From Janthinobacterium sp. (lineage in GTDB: Bacteria; Pseudomonadota; Gammaproteobacteria; Burkholderiales; Chitinibacteraceae): a stretch of DNA of 43,395 bases. The stretch covers positions 1 to 43,395 of the forward strand of contig JANYCY010000078.1 of the NCBI GenBank assembly GCA_025360045.1, read 5' to 3'. Shown here in pieces: positions 24,076 to 32,653 of this stretch. Within the stretch, counting starts at the first letter, position 1; each line of letters begins with the position of its first letter. The position numbers and the translations under genes were made by a program. The notes under the pieces were generated by a model, which had not been told where the DNA came from, searched no databases, and worked only from the letters and a program-made list of their open reading frames with translations.

Positions 24076-26559
24076 ATGACGCAGCCAGCGGGTGCACATA
24101 TACAGTTGAAGTGGGAATGCCTGACTAATCATTACGAGGGTGATCACTTTTTAGCCGAGCTGACGATTACTAATCTGTCTGATGTGGCTTTAAGCGGGCA
24201 AGATTGGGCAATTTACTTCAATACCTGCCGCAAGATTAAGCCTGAGACGGTGCAAGGCGGCGTGGTGATGGAGCATGTAAACGGCGATGTTTCGCGCTTT
24301 ATTCCCGCCGCAGATTTTGCGGGCTTGCCTGCGGGCGCTTCGATGGTGGTTCGCTATCAGGGGATCTTCTGGGTTATTAATGAGACCGATGCGCCGCTGG
24401 GCTTTTATATTGTTTATGGCAATGCAGTGGCCGATGCGATTGGCGATCCAGAAATCGTGCCGTTTAGCCGCCCAGAGCAATGTAATCGTAATTTAGCAGA
24501 TGCCGTGCCTTTGATGACGCCTGCATTACGTTTTGCTGAGAACCAAGCGCTTTCGCTATTGCCTAGCGACGCCGTTGGCAAAATCACGCCAACACCGCTC
24601 GAGTCGCATTGGGATGTGGGCCAGTATCAGATTACGGCGGCAACTTTGATTGTGCATGGCGAGGCGCTGGCTAAAGAAGCTGCCTTTTTGCGTGCTGCTT
24701 TGTGCGATGTATCGGGGGTGGAATTACAAAGAGCCAGCCGTGGTGCGGGCATTACCTTGCAAGTGGCAAAGGTAGATGTGGCCCAGAGTGGCGCGCCGCT
24801 AGAGGCTTACAGCTTAGAAATTAGTGCGGCAGGAATTGTGATTACTGGCGCAAGCGCGGCAGGTGTGATGAATGGGATTCAATCGCTGCGTCAGCTTTTA
24901 CCCGTAGAGAGCTATCTTAATCCTCAGGCTAGCTTGGCCGTGCCTTGCGGCTATGTGATCGATGCACCGCGTTTTGCTTATCGCGGTATGCAGCTGGATG
25001 TGGGGCGTAATTTCTCCAGCAAGCAAACGGTGCTGCGTCTTTTAGACTGCATGGCTTTATATAAGCTGAATAAATTCCACTTTCACTTAACTGATGATGA
25101 AGGCTGGCGTTTAGAGATTCCATCTTTGCCCGAGCTAACTGAAATCGGCTCTTTGCGTGGCTTTAGCCCTAATGAAGAAAGCAGCTTGCTGCCAAGCTTT
25201 GGCTCAGGCGCTGTAGTGCAAGGCTCGGCGGGAAGCGGTTTTTATACTCGTGCCGATTTTATCGAAATCTTGCAATTTGCCACTGCTCGCCATATCGAAG
25301 TGATCCCAGAAATCGACGTGCCCGGCCATGCCCGCGCCGCGATCAAGGCGATGGAATTGCGCTATGAGCGTTTAAAAGCGGCTGGTGATTTGGCGGGGGC
25401 AGAGGAATATCTGCTTAGCGATTTCAACGATCAATCTAAATATGAATCGGTGCAGCTGTGGCACGACAATGTGATTTGCATCGGCCAAGAGTCTTGCTAC
25501 CGCTTTATTGAAACGGTCTTGGTGGATATGCAGGCGATGTTTGCCGAGGCAGGCGCACCGCTCACCACCATGCATACCGGTGGCGATGAAGTGCCGCATG
25601 GTGCTTGGGAAGGTTCGCCCATCTGCCAAACGTTTATGCAAGAGCAGGGCATTCCCTCGATTCAAGCTTTACAAAATTATTTCCTTGCCCGTTATCGCAC
25701 CTTACTGCAACAGCACAATCTGATTTTTGGTGGCTGGGAAGAAATCGCGCTATCTAAGCAAGACGGCAAGCATGGCCCGAATCCAGAATTTGTAGACGCC
25801 AAATTCCAGCCCTATGTTTGGAATAATGTCTGGGGCTGGGGGCAGGAGGATTTTGCCTATCAGCTCGCCAATGCTGGCTATCAAGTGGTGCTGTCGAATG
25901 TGACTAATCTGTATTTCGATTTGTCCTACGCAAAAGATCCGCAAGAGCCGGGCTATTACTGGGGCGGTTTTATCGAAACGCGCGGTGCTTATGAATTCTG
26001 CCCGCTGGATATTTACACCACGGCCACGGTGAATTTATTTGGCAATCCGCTCGATGCTGATAGCCTCGCCAAAATGCAGCGTCTAACACCTGAGGGCACT
26101 AAAAATATCTTGGGTATGCAGGGACAGCTTTGGGGCGAAAATGCGCGCAGCCAGGAGCGGGTTGAATATCTGGCGATGCCACGAGTGATTGCGCTGGCAG
26201 AGCGTGCTTGGGCGGCTGATCCGGGCTGGACCAAGATCAGCGATAAAGCCGCACGGGCAGCAAAAATGGATGCAGATTGGAATCAATTTGCTAACCGCTT
26301 AGGCCAGCGCGATATGCCGCGTTTGGACGGTTTCTTAGGTGGTTACGGCTATCGTATTCCATTGCCGGGCGCGCAGCGTGTGGATGGCAAGGTTGCGCTG
26401 AATGTATCTGCACCGGGTTTGGCTTTGCGTTACACCTTGGATGGCAGCGAGCCAACGGCTGAATCGGCACTTTATATCGAGCCGTTTGCAGCAGATGGGG
26501 CCGTAAAAGTTGCCAGCTTTAGCCGCACAGGGCGTAAGAGCAGGACGGTAGAGGCTTAA
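24076..26559 (+). CDS. Beta-N-acetylhexosaminidase (chitobiase), glycoside hydrolase family 20
   Basis: The 827-residue enzyme splits N-acetylglucosamine from chitobiose and short chitin oligomers. Domains in order are a CHB_HEX N-terminal carbohydrate-binding module (about 1-150), a GH20b domain (about 170-290), the catalytic TIM barrel from 'YRGMQLDVGRNF' on, with the Asp504-Glu505 catalytic pair in 'HTGGDEVPHGAW', and a C-terminal CHB_HEX_C beta domain with 'RYTLDGSEPT'. This layout matches Serratia/Vibrio chitobiase. No signal peptide or lipobox is visible at the N terminus (MTQPAGAHIQLKWECLTNHY), so unlike those enzymes it may be cytosolic, or the true start could lie elsewhere. A CGGAGTAGACC ribosome site supports the ATG used. 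Confidence 0.94.
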   Translation: MTQPAGAHIQLKWECLTNHYEGDHFLAELTITNLSDVALSGQDWAIYFNTCRKIKPETVQGGVVMEHVNGDVSRFIPAADFAGLPAGASMVVRYQGIFWVINETDAPLGFYIVYGNAVADAIGDPEIVPFSRPEQCNRNLADAVPLMTPALRFAENQALSLLPSDAVGKITPTPLESHWDVGQYQITAATLIVHGEALAKEAAFLRAALCDVSGVELQRASRGAGITLQVAKVDVAQSGAPLEAYSLEISAAGIVITGASAAGVMNGIQSLRQLLPVESYLNPQASLAVPCGYVIDAPRFAYRGMQLDVGRNFSSKQTVLRLLDCMALYKLNKFHFHLTDDEGWRLEIPSLPELTEIGSLRGFSPNEESSLLPSFGSGAVVQGSAGSGFYTRADFIEILQFATARHIEVIPEIDVPGHARAAIKAMELRYERLKAAGDLAGAEEYLLSDFNDQSKYESVQLWHDNVICIGQESCYRFIETVLVDMQAMFAEAGAPLTTMHTGGDEVPHGAWEGSPICQTFMQEQGIPSIQALQNYFLARYRTLLQQHNLIFGGWEEIALSKQDGKHGPNPEFVDAKFQPYVWNNVWGWGQEDFAYQLANAGYQVVLSNVTNLYFDLSYAKDPQEPGYYWGGFIETRGAYEFCPLDIYTTATVNLFGNPLDADSLAKMQRLTPEGTKNILGMQGQLWGENARSQERVEYLAMPRVIALAERAWAADPGWTKISDKAARAAKMDADWNQFANRLGQRDMPRLDGFLGGYGYRIPLPGAQRVDGKVALNVSAPGLALRYTLDGSEPTAESALYIEPFAADGAVKVASFSRTGRKSRTVEA

Positions 26560-26573
26560 AACTGAGGGAATTT

Positions 26574-26648
26574 CGTAGGGTGCGCAAGGTGGTGTTCTTG
26601 CGCACCCTATGCAACGGTGCGTAACGCCTCTGGCGTTTTGCACCCTAA
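26574..26648 (+). repeat. Dispersed palindromic repeat, family R2 (long)
   Basis: CGTAGGGTGCGCAAGG-TGGTGTT-CTTGCGCACCCTA followed by CGGTGCGTAACGCC-TCT-GGCGTTTTGCACCCTA. Two adjacent hairpins fill the gap between the convergent GH20 and pyroglutamyl-peptidase-like genes and could end transcription from both sides. Confidence 0.65.
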
Positions 26649-26658
26649 GTTTATGCCG

Positions 26659-27792
26659 CTATTTCGCCAACGCCGCCTTCAACATTTCTTCAATCTGCTG
26701 AACAATTGCCGCTTCCTTATCCGCATCGTATTGCTTAATTGCTGGCGTATGGATGTGGCCGACGGGGATTGTTACCCCGAGTTGATCGCGCAGCCGTAGG
26801 CTACGGTAGGAGATTTCGTTAGATAAATAGCCGCCACCAGATCCCTCTACCGATACTTCTTTGGCTAATTCGGCCAGATTTTTTGGGCAAAACTCTTTTT
26901 GCCGTAGGCTGCTGATGGTGCAGTTATCGTGCACGATAAACGGTGTTTGCACGCTGAGCATATTTTTGCTCGGTAGGCTGAATTCTACAAATTCTGCACC
27001 AGCTAAGGTGCTGCCTTTGAGTTGTGGCAGCACGGGTTTAGCCAGCGTTCCGCCCGTTTTAACATTTAAATTATCCGGAAAATCAGCCGAGCGGCGTAGG
27101 CTGGGGTAGCGCTCTAAATCGAAATCTTTGCGCCCCATACTGACGGTCACAATTAAATCAACAGGGTTTTTTAGGTAAGGCGTGAGCAGGTCTTCCACAA
27201 AGCCTGCATCAAAATCGGCAAAGCGTACGGGGGCAATCGCGGTTTCGATTTGCGCCCGCTGACCGTCTATCTCGATAAATTTGCCATCCAGCAATAGCGC
27301 AGCCAACCCCGATGGATTGCTTTGATTGATGTTTCTATCCAGCAGGAACGGATCAAAACCCGTGAGCAAGATGCGCCGTACTCCTTGGGTATAGCGAATA
27401 TCTTGAATGCCACGGCTACTTTGTTCAAAGAGCGTCAGCCAGTTATTGCGTTGTGCAACATCGGCATCAAAACCAATCTTGCCATCACGGATGAGCTGAG
27501 TCATGGCGAGGCGAGCCCAGTAAAGAGGCCTGTCATCTGTGGTTTGTCGTGCTTGCTGGCGGGCATCGTTCCATAGCACTTGCCCAGCACTAATCAATAA
27601 GGCATCGACTTCCTTACTATTTTTTGCCGTGGCTAAGCTGATGCTCAGCTTGCTGATTTGACTCTCAAAAGGGGCGAGCAAATGTGGCATGGCGGCTTTG
27701 GCAGCATCTAATCGTTTTTCTTCAATACTTGCTGCAAGGCTGGAGGCGCTAAAAATTAGACTCAGGCAGAGGCAGGCCGCTTTTAATATCAT
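26659..27792 (-). CDS. Exported pyroglutamyl-peptidase-I-like protein with Cys-to-Ser nucleophile change
   Basis: The 377-residue protein has a Sec signal peptide (about 1-20), an unassigned helical region (21-135), and then a peptidase C15-like domain. This shows 'RRILLTGFDPFLLDRNIN' and 'NPSG' (family: TGFxPF...NPS), 'VTVSMGRKDFDLER' with the catalytic Glu position at 227, 'PDN' at 239-241, 'GYLSNEISYRSL' where the family has Y-x-C-N, and 'VGHIHTP' with the catalytic His position at 348. The nucleophile Cys is replaced by Ser324. C15 peptidases are normally cytosolic and of about 215 residues, so secretion, the N-terminal extension and the changed nucleophile are all unusual. Activity is unknown. 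Confidence 0.75.
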   Translation of the reverse strand: MILKAACLCLSLIFSASSLAASIEEKRLDAAKAAMPHLLAPFESQISKLSISLATAKNSKEVDALLISAGQVLWNDARQQARQTTDDRPLYWARLAMTQLIRDGKIGFDADVAQRNNWLTLFEQSSRGIQDIRYTQGVRRILLTGFDPFLLDRNINQSNPSGLAALLLDGKFIEIDGQRAQIETAIAPVRFADFDAGFVEDLLTPYLKNPVDLIVTVSMGRKDFDLERYPSLRRSADFPDNLNVKTGGTLAKPVLPQLKGSTLAGAEFVEFSLPSKNMLSVQTPFIVHDNCTISSLRQKEFCPKNLAELAKEVSVEGSGGGYLSNEISYRSLRLRDQLGVTIPVGHIHTPAIKQYDADKEAAIVQQIEEMLKAALAK

Positions 27793-27862
27793 TCTATTTT
27801 GTCCGGTGTGGGGGCTTATATTGAGTGCGTAAGCATAAGCCGATCACAATGCAGGCAGGCAT

Positions 27863-27914
27863 AAAAAAACGCCTGAGCTTGCATACTGTTGTATGTAAGC
27901 GCCAGACGTTTTTT
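27863..27914. terminator. Long imperfect hairpin with flanking A/T runs, possible bidirectional terminator
   Basis: AAAAAACGCCTGAGCTTGC, ATAC loop region and GTATGTAAGCGCCAGACG then TTTTTT form an imperfect stem with A and T tracts on both sides. It lies between sodB and the pyroglutamyl-peptidase-like gene, both on the minus strand, and would end sodB transcripts. Confidence 0.6.
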
Positions 27915-27936
27915 AAGCATGAGCAGTTGGGTACGC

Positions 27937-27973
27937 GCTATGTTGTCCACCATAAACTGGCTGACAACATAGC
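27937..27973. repeat. Perfect 11 bp inverted repeat downstream of sodB
   Basis: GCTATGTTGTC at 27937-27947 and GACAACATAGC at 27963-27973, 15 bp apart. A stem without a T run, likely an mRNA 3' stabilising or terminating structure for sodB. Confidence 0.5.
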
Positions 27974-28014
27974 TAACCGCAAGCTACGGCAACTTGTATT
28001 TGGGAGTAAGGCAA

Positions 28015-28608
28015 TTACGCTGCTAAGCGTGCAGCCACTACATCCCAGTCAACCAGCTTCCAGAAACCTGTCAGGTAGTTAGGGCGGCTATTACGGTAGT
28101 CTATGTAATAAGCATGTTCCCAAACATCACAGGTCAACAGCGCTGTGTCAGCGGTAGTGAGGGGTGTTGCAGCAGCAGAAGTATTTACGAGATCGAGTGA
28201 ACCATCTGCTTTCTTAACCAGCCATGTCCAACCAGAGCCAAAGTTGCCAGCAGCAGACGCATTGAACGCTTCTTGGAACTTAGCAAACGAGCCCCATTTT
28301 GCATCGATAGCCGCAGCTAAAGCGCCCGCAGGTGCGCGGTCTGCAGCCTCTGCATTTGGCTTAAAGCCTAGCCAGAAGAAGGTGTGGTTCCAAACTTGCG
28401 CTGCATTATTAAACAGGCCGCCAGCTGGGGCTTTTTTAACGATTTCTTCAAGCGACAATGATTCGTTATCAGTGCCTTTGATTAAATTGTTTAAGTTGGT
28501 AATGTAAGTTTGATGATGCTTGCCGTAGTGATACGACAGCGTTTCTGCTGACATAAATGGAGCGAGTGCATCTTGTGCATAAGGCAATTCAGGTAGCTTG
28601 TGTTCCAT
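28015..28608 (-). CDS. sodB: Iron superoxide dismutase
   Basis: This 197-residue cytosolic enzyme dismutates superoxide to hydrogen peroxide and oxygen. It starts [20 protein letters not shown]; His27 in '[11 protein letters not shown]' is the first metal ligand, '[11 protein letters not shown]' holds the second His and the Gln that marks iron-type enzymes, and '[14 protein letters not shown]' supplies the Asp and last His. Full length, no signal peptide. A GGAGA ribosome site lies 6 bp before the ATG. The gene seems monocistronic, with stem-loops downstream. Confidence 0.96.
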   Translation of the reverse strand: MEHKLPELPYAQDALAPFMSAETLSYHYGKHHQTYITNLNNLIKGTDNESLSLEEIVKKAPAGGLFNNAAQVWNHTFFWLGFKPNAEAADRAPAGALAAAIDAKWGSFAKFQEAFNASAAGNFGSGWTWLVKKADGSLDLVNTSAAATPLTTADTALLTCDVWEHAYYIDYRNSRPNYLTGFWKLVDWDVVAARLAA

Positions 28609-28896
28609 CGTGATCTCCGATCGGGTATGTTTTTAGGCGCGAAACAGCTTGAATAAACATGGGGACTAAGCTTTGTTTTTTCAAGCGCCCAGCTAAGTGA
28701 CAGCCCGTATTTTGCCAGCTTTCCGGTAAATTAAGTCGGTAATCTGTGCCAAATAGCGATGAGGCTATTTATGCTTACCTTATGTTTGCAATCATAATGC
28801 AGAGGCGCAGCAATACTCGGTTTTGGGACAAGCACCTGCCTGTGGTATCTTTCGCCGTCTGCTAGTAGTCGGTAAGACCGGCTTTGGGAATCTTAA
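28609..28896. other. Divergent intergenic region sodB / cobD-like gene
   Basis: About 290 bp with no coding potential. A small GC-rich stem (GTCGGTAAGACCGGC) lies 18-32 bp before the cobD-like start. Promoters for both sides must be here, but no confident boxes or Fur site could be picked by eye. Confidence 0.4.
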
Positions 28897-29823
28897 ATGA
28901 CCATTCTTGCACTTATTATTGCACTGGCGCTGGAGCAGTTCCGGCCCTTATCAAATCGCAATCTGTTTACTTTGGCCTTTGTGCGCCTTGCCAATCAATT
29001 AGAACGCGGCCTCAATGCGGGCGAATATCGAAATGGTATGGGTGCTTGGTTGATATTGGTATTGCCTTTATTGATTGTCTCCTTTGTGGTGTACATGCTG
29101 CTGTGCCGCGTTAATGTAGGCTTTGCCCTGATTTGGGACGTGGCTATCTTGTATCTGACGATGGGCTTTCGCCAGTTTAGCCATGCTTTTTCAGGGATTT
29201 CTAAAGCCTTGCAGGCTGACGATCTAGATACTGCGCGTGCCTTACTGGCCGATTGGAATGGACAGCATACTTCTGAAATGAGCGCCGATGAAGTCTCCAG
29301 AATGGCCATCGAGCAAGGCCTTGCGGATTCTTATCGCTATGTATTTGGTACTTTATTTTGGTTTGTGGTGCTGGCTTGGTTTGCAGGCCCAGCGGGGGCT
29401 TTGCTTTACCGCGCCGCAAGCTTGTTGGCACAAAAATGGGGCCGCAGCTCAGGCGCGTTTGGCCGTTTCTCGCTGATGGTGCTGGAAATTCTCGATTATC
29501 TGCCGGTGCGTCTTACCGCTGCCAGCTTTGCGATTATGGGTAATTTTGAAGATGCTGTTTACTGCTGGCGCACGCAAGCTCAAAGTTGGACGGATTATAT
29601 CGATGGCATTTTGTTATCGAGTGGTGCTGGCGCGATTGGCGTGCGTTTGGGCGACACTCTGCATCAAGACCACACGGTTAAATTCCGCCCCGAGTTGGGT
29701 GTGGGCGAGGCGGCGACGCCTGATTATTTGGCCAGCGCGGTAGGCTTGATCTGGCGCACGGCTATTTTGTGGATTGCACTGGTATTACTGTTTAGCCTTG
29801 GCTCGTGGCTAGGGCACGTTTAA
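28897..29823 (+). CDS. CobD/CbiB-family inner-membrane protein
   Basis: The 308-residue protein has about four hydrophobic segments (1-12, about 48-95, about 152-175, 288-305) and the family pattern 'LEQFRPLSNR', 'ADSYRYVFGTLFWFVVLAWF', 'GPAGALLYRAASLLAQKWG', 'LDYLPVRLTAASFAIMG'. CobD/CbiB makes adenosylcobinamide, but this shorter, betaproteobacterial version (also likened to AmpE) occurs apart from cobalamin genes and its role is unclear. No cobalamin gene is nearby. It ends in a strong terminator. Confidence 0.8.
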   Translation: MTILALIIALALEQFRPLSNRNLFTLAFVRLANQLERGLNAGEYRNGMGAWLILVLPLLIVSFVVYMLLCRVNVGFALIWDVAILYLTMGFRQFSHAFSGISKALQADDLDTARALLADWNGQHTSEMSADEVSRMAIEQGLADSYRYVFGTLFWFVVLAWFAGPAGALLYRAASLLAQKWGRSSGAFGRFSLMVLEILDYLPVRLTAASFAIMGNFEDAVYCWRTQAQSWTDYIDGILLSSGAGAIGVRLGDTLHQDHTVKFRPELGVGEAATPDYLASAVGLIWRTAILWIALVLLFSLGSWLGHV

Positions 29824-29826
29824 TCT

Positions 29827-29854
29827 AAAAGCGGACATGCGTCCGCTTTTTTTT
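29827..29854 (+). terminator. Rho-independent terminator after the cobD-like gene
   Basis: GCGGAC-ATGC-GTCCGC followed by eight T residues and preceded by four A residues, 4 bp past the stop codon. Confidence 0.9.
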
Positions 29855-29871
29855 ATCTGAGGAAGTTGCTC

Positions 29872-30522
29872 ATGCCTAGTATTCAAATCGATCAAACTAA
29901 GCTTAGCGTTAATAATATTTTCTGTGTTGCTCGCAATTATGTGGCCCATGCGGCGGAAATGGGCGCAAGCATCGGCAGCGAGCCGGTGGTGTTTATTAAG
30001 CCGAATTCCGCCATCTTGCAGTCTGGCCAAGCCTTGCAGCTGCCTGCATGGTCTAAGGATGTGCATCACGAGGCGGAATTAGTGGTGGCGATTGGTCGTG
30101 GCGGTAAGAATATCAGCAAGGAAAACGCACTAGGGCATGTGGCTGGCTACGCGCTGGGGCTGGATTTAACCGCCCGTGATGTGCAGGCAGAAGCCAAACG
30201 CACAGGTATGCCGTGGACTTTGGCTAAGGGCTTTGATGGGGCCGCCGTGCTTACGCATTTTGTGCCCGCGAGTGCCATTAGTAATCCATTTGAATTAGAA
30301 TTCACTTTAGAAATTAACGGCAAAAGTAAGCAGCATGCCGATACGCGATTGATGGCGTTTGACGTAGCCACACTGATTGCATGGATTTCTAGCCGCTTTA
30401 CGCTGCAAGCGGGTGATTTAATCTATACCGGCACGCCTGAAGGCGTGGGCCAGCTTCATTCTGGCGACCAGTTGCATCTGAGCTTGGGTGATCTGATTAA
30501 TGAGAAGTTTGCAGTGGCTTGA
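29872..30522 (+). CDS. Fumarylacetoacetate hydrolase family protein (acylpyruvase-like)
   Basis: The ATG at 29872 is chosen for TGAGGAAG 7 bp upstream; 216 residues, the size of single-domain FAHD1/YcgM proteins. Motifs are 'IFCVARNYVAHAAEMGA', 'PVVFIKPNSAI', the metal-binding 'HHEAELVVAIG' with two Glu, 'GYALGLDLTARDVQ', 'PWTLAKGFDGAAVL', and 'GDLIYTGTPEGVGQL'. Members cleave C-C bonds in acylpyruvates or decarboxylate oxaloacetate; the exact substrate cannot be read. Cytosolic, Mg-dependent by family. Confidence 0.9.
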   Translation: MPSIQIDQTKLSVNNIFCVARNYVAHAAEMGASIGSEPVVFIKPNSAILQSGQALQLPAWSKDVHHEAELVVAIGRGGKNISKENALGHVAGYALGLDLTARDVQAEAKRTGMPWTLAKGFDGAAVLTHFVPASAISNPFELEFTLEINGKSKQHADTRLMAFDVATLIAWISSRFTLQAGDLIYTGTPEGVGQLHSGDQLHLSLGDLINEKFAVA

Positions 30523-30543
30523 TGTCATTGGTCTGAAATAAGG

Positions 30544-30575
30544 CCGGTGTGCAAGATAATCGCTCTGCACACCGG
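30544..30575. terminator. Perfect inverted repeat between convergent genes, probable bidirectional terminator
   Basis: CCGGTGTGCA at 30544-30553 and TGCACACCGG at 30566-30575 form a 10 bp perfect stem with a 12-base loop between the FAH-family gene and tsaD. There is no long T run. The core GGTGTGCAAG also matches the R2 repeats. Confidence 0.5.
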
Positions 30576-30583
30576 ACCTCGAT

Positions 30584-31597
30584 TTAAACCGCAGGCAAAC
30601 TAGATAAATCCCAGCGGGGTTGCACGGCATAGCTGCCTGCTGGTGTGGCAAATTTCAAGCGCTGAGCGCCTGCAAAGGCAATCATCGCGCCATTGTCGGT
30701 ACATAATTCGAGTGGCGGGTAAAACACTTCAAAGCGGCGTTTTTTAGCTGCGGCATCAAGGCCAGCACGCAGTTGCTTATTTGCGCCTACGCCACCGGCA
30801 ATCACTAAGCGATTCATCCCTGTTTGCTTGAGTGCGGCCAAGCATTTTTTGCTCAGCACTTCCACCACCGCTTCTTGAAACGCGGCGCAAATATCGGCCT
30901 GTGTTTGCGGATCAAGCGCTTCTTGCTTGTTGGCTAAAGTCAGTACCGCCGTTTTTAGCCCGCTAAAACTAAAATCCAAGTTGCCAGAATGCAACATCGG
31001 CCGTGGTAGGGTAAAGCGCTTCGCATCGCCAAGCTCGGCTAATTTAGATAATGCTGGGCCACCGGGATAGCCTAGGCCTAATAATTTGGCTGATTTATCA
31101 AATGCTTCACCCGCCGCATCGTCGACCGTCTCCCCCAGAATTTCATATTGCCCAATACCGCGCACGGCCATCAGCTGGGTGTGGCCGCCAGAAACGAGCA
31201 AGGCAATAAAGGGGAATTGGGGAGCGGGGCTCGCTAAGAGCGGAGAAAGTAAGTGTCCCTCTAAGTGGTGCACAGCAACCACAGGCTTACCCAAGGAGAA
31301 CGCGAGGGCATTGGCCACCGAAGCACCTACTAAAAGCGCACCAGCCAGCCCAGGGCCAGCGGTATAGGCAATGGCATCAATATCAGCCAAAGATTTTCCA
31401 GATTCGGCTAGGCATGCGGCAGTTAGCGGCAGTGCGCGGCGAATGTGATCGCGCGAGGCCAGCTCGGGCACAACGCCACCATATTCGGTGTGCATGGCGA
31501 TTTGCGAGTGGATTTGATGTGCAAGCAAACCTGCGTCGGTGTCGTATAGCGCAATGCCGGTTTCGTCACAAGAAGATTCAATGCCTAATACCAACAT
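30584..31597 (-). CDS. tsaD: tRNA N6-threonylcarbamoyladenosine synthase subunit TsaD
   Basis: The ATG at 31597 gives the standard start [19 protein letters not shown]; 337 residues. TsaD transfers the threonylcarbamoyl group to A37 of ANN-decoding tRNAs together with TsaB and TsaE. The ASKHA fold is shown by '[10 protein letters not shown]', the metal-binding His pair in '[15 protein letters not shown]', '[12 protein letters not shown]', '[10 protein letters not shown]', and '[13 protein letters not shown]'. It is divergent from rpsU, the classical arrangement in proteobacteria. Confidence 0.96.
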   Translation of the reverse strand: MLVLGIESSCDETGIALYDTDAGLLAHQIHSQIAMHTEYGGVVPELASRDHIRRALPLTAACLAESGKSLADIDAIAYTAGPGLAGALLVGASVANALAFSLGKPVVAVHHLEGHLLSPLLASPAPQFPFIALLVSGGHTQLMAVRGIGQYEILGETVDDAAGEAFDKSAKLLGLGYPGGPALSKLAELGDAKRFTLPRPMLHSGNLDFSFSGLKTAVLTLANKQEALDPQTQADICAAFQEAVVEVLSKKCLAALKQTGMNRLVIAGGVGANKQLRAGLDAAAKKRRFEVFYPPLELCTDNGAMIAFAGAQRLKFATPAGSYAVQPRWDLSSLPAV

Positions 31598-31680
31598 GCC
31601 AATAACTCTAAAAGGTGGAGATAATCTGCTATAGTAACGGGCTGTTGCAGATCTATAAAGCACTGATGCTCGATTGTCCT

Positions 31681-31709
31681 TTGACAGGTAGCAATAGTTT
31701 ATGGATAAT
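31681..31709 (+). promoter_or_regulatory. Sigma-70 promoter of the rpsU-yqeY-dnaG-rpoD cluster
   Basis: TTGACA (31681-31686), 17 bp spacer, GATAAT (31704-31709). Near consensus, 62 bp before the rpsU start codon. Confidence 0.8.
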
Positions 31710-31771
31710 GCTACGCCTTGATTGATGTAAACGATTCGGTCTTTCAGATCATCGTAAAACAGGATTGCTCG

Positions 31772-31984
31772 ATGCCTAACGTACGCGTAAAAGAAAATGA
31801 ACCGTTTGAAGTTGCGATGCGTCGCTTCAAGCGTGCTGTTGAAAAAACTGGCCTGCTGACAGACCTTCGCTCACGCGAATTCTACGAAAAGCCAACGGCT
31901 GAACGTAAACGCAAACAAGCTGCTGCTGTAAAGCGTCAGCACAAGCGTCTGCGTAGCCAAACACTGCCACCAAAACTCTACTAA
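31772..31984 (+). CDS. rpsU: 30S ribosomal protein S21
   Basis: The 70-residue, strongly basic protein [20 protein letters not shown]... is full length and ends in '[13 protein letters not shown]'. S21 helps 30S subunits pair with mRNA start regions. ATG chosen at 31772 because it matches the family N terminus and has AGGA upstream. First gene of the macromolecular-synthesis cluster, followed by a probable attenuating terminator. Confidence 0.97.
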   Translation: MPNVRVKENEPFEVAMRRFKRAVEKTGLLTDLRSREFYEKPTAERKRKQAAAVKRQHKRLRSQTLPPKLY

Positions 31985-32009
31985 GAGTTTTTGTAGTAGC
32001 GCATGCCGG

Positions 32010-32032
32010 AAGGTCGCCTAGAGCGGCCTTTT
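32010..32032 (+). terminator. Intra-operon terminator/attenuator after rpsU
   Basis: AAGGTCGC-CTAGA-GCGGCCTT followed by only four T residues in total. Weak poly-T fits partial read-through, as known for the terminator that lowers dnaG expression relative to rpsU in E. coli. Confidence 0.65.
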
Positions 32033-32138
32033 AGCATTTCTACTTAATTAGATCGTTGCAAATGCGAAGGCCCAAAGGTCACAAACCGGCGGTGAGCTTG
32101 GCTAATGCAGCGATTTAATCCAATCACAGGAAATGATC

Positions 32139-32582
32139 ATGACTCTTAGACTGCAAATCCAGAACGATATGAAAGCTGCAATGAAAGCGAAAGAAGCGGA
32201 CCGCCTTGGTACGATTCGACTTCTGTGGTCGGCGGTTAAGCAGCGTGAAGTGGATGAGCGCATTGAGCTTGATGATGTGGCAATTACTGCAGTAATTGAA
32301 AAAATGTTGAAGCAGCGTAAAGACAGTATTCAACAGTTTGAAGCGGCCAATCGCCAAGATTTGGCAGATAAAGAAAAGCTAGAGGTATCGGTATTGGTGG
32401 CTTATATGCCGCAACAATGTTCTCCAGAAGAGGTTGCCGCTGCGGTAACCGCTGCAATTACCAGTCACGGCAAAACACCTGCCGCAATGGGCAAAATTAT
32501 GGCCGAGCTAAAAGCCGCTTTGTCTGGCCGAGCTGATATGAGCGAAGTTTCTAAGTTAGTTAAAGCTGGGATGGCTGCTTAA
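32139..32582 (+). CDS. YqeY family (GatB/YqeY domain) protein
   Basis: The 147-residue protein begins MTLRLQIQNDMKAAMKAKEA and has the YqeY signatures 'LGTIRLLWSAVKQREVDER', 'KQRKDSIQQFEAANRQDLADKE' and 'GKTPAAMGKIMAELK'. The domain resembles the tail of the amidotransferase GatB that touches tRNA; the stand-alone role is unsettled. AGGAAA supports the ATG at 32139 over the one at 32133. Its position between rpsU and dnaG is widely conserved in betaproteobacteria. Confidence 0.93.
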   Translation: MTLRLQIQNDMKAAMKAKEADRLGTIRLLWSAVKQREVDERIELDDVAITAVIEKMLKQRKDSIQQFEAANRQDLADKEKLEVSVLVAYMPQQCSPEEVAAAVTAAITSHGKTPAAMGKIMAELKAALSGRADMSEVSKLVKAGMAA

Positions 32583-32653
32583 GTATTGCAAGGGCGGGGC
32601 AACCCGCCGCACTGAAGTTGAGTCCATCTTTTAAGGCATAAAAACAGCACAAG

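Noticed and set aside
2790-26648. CRISPR array among the dispersed repeats
   Set aside because: Copies are kilobases apart, palindromic and unevenly spaced, with no unique spacers or cas genes.
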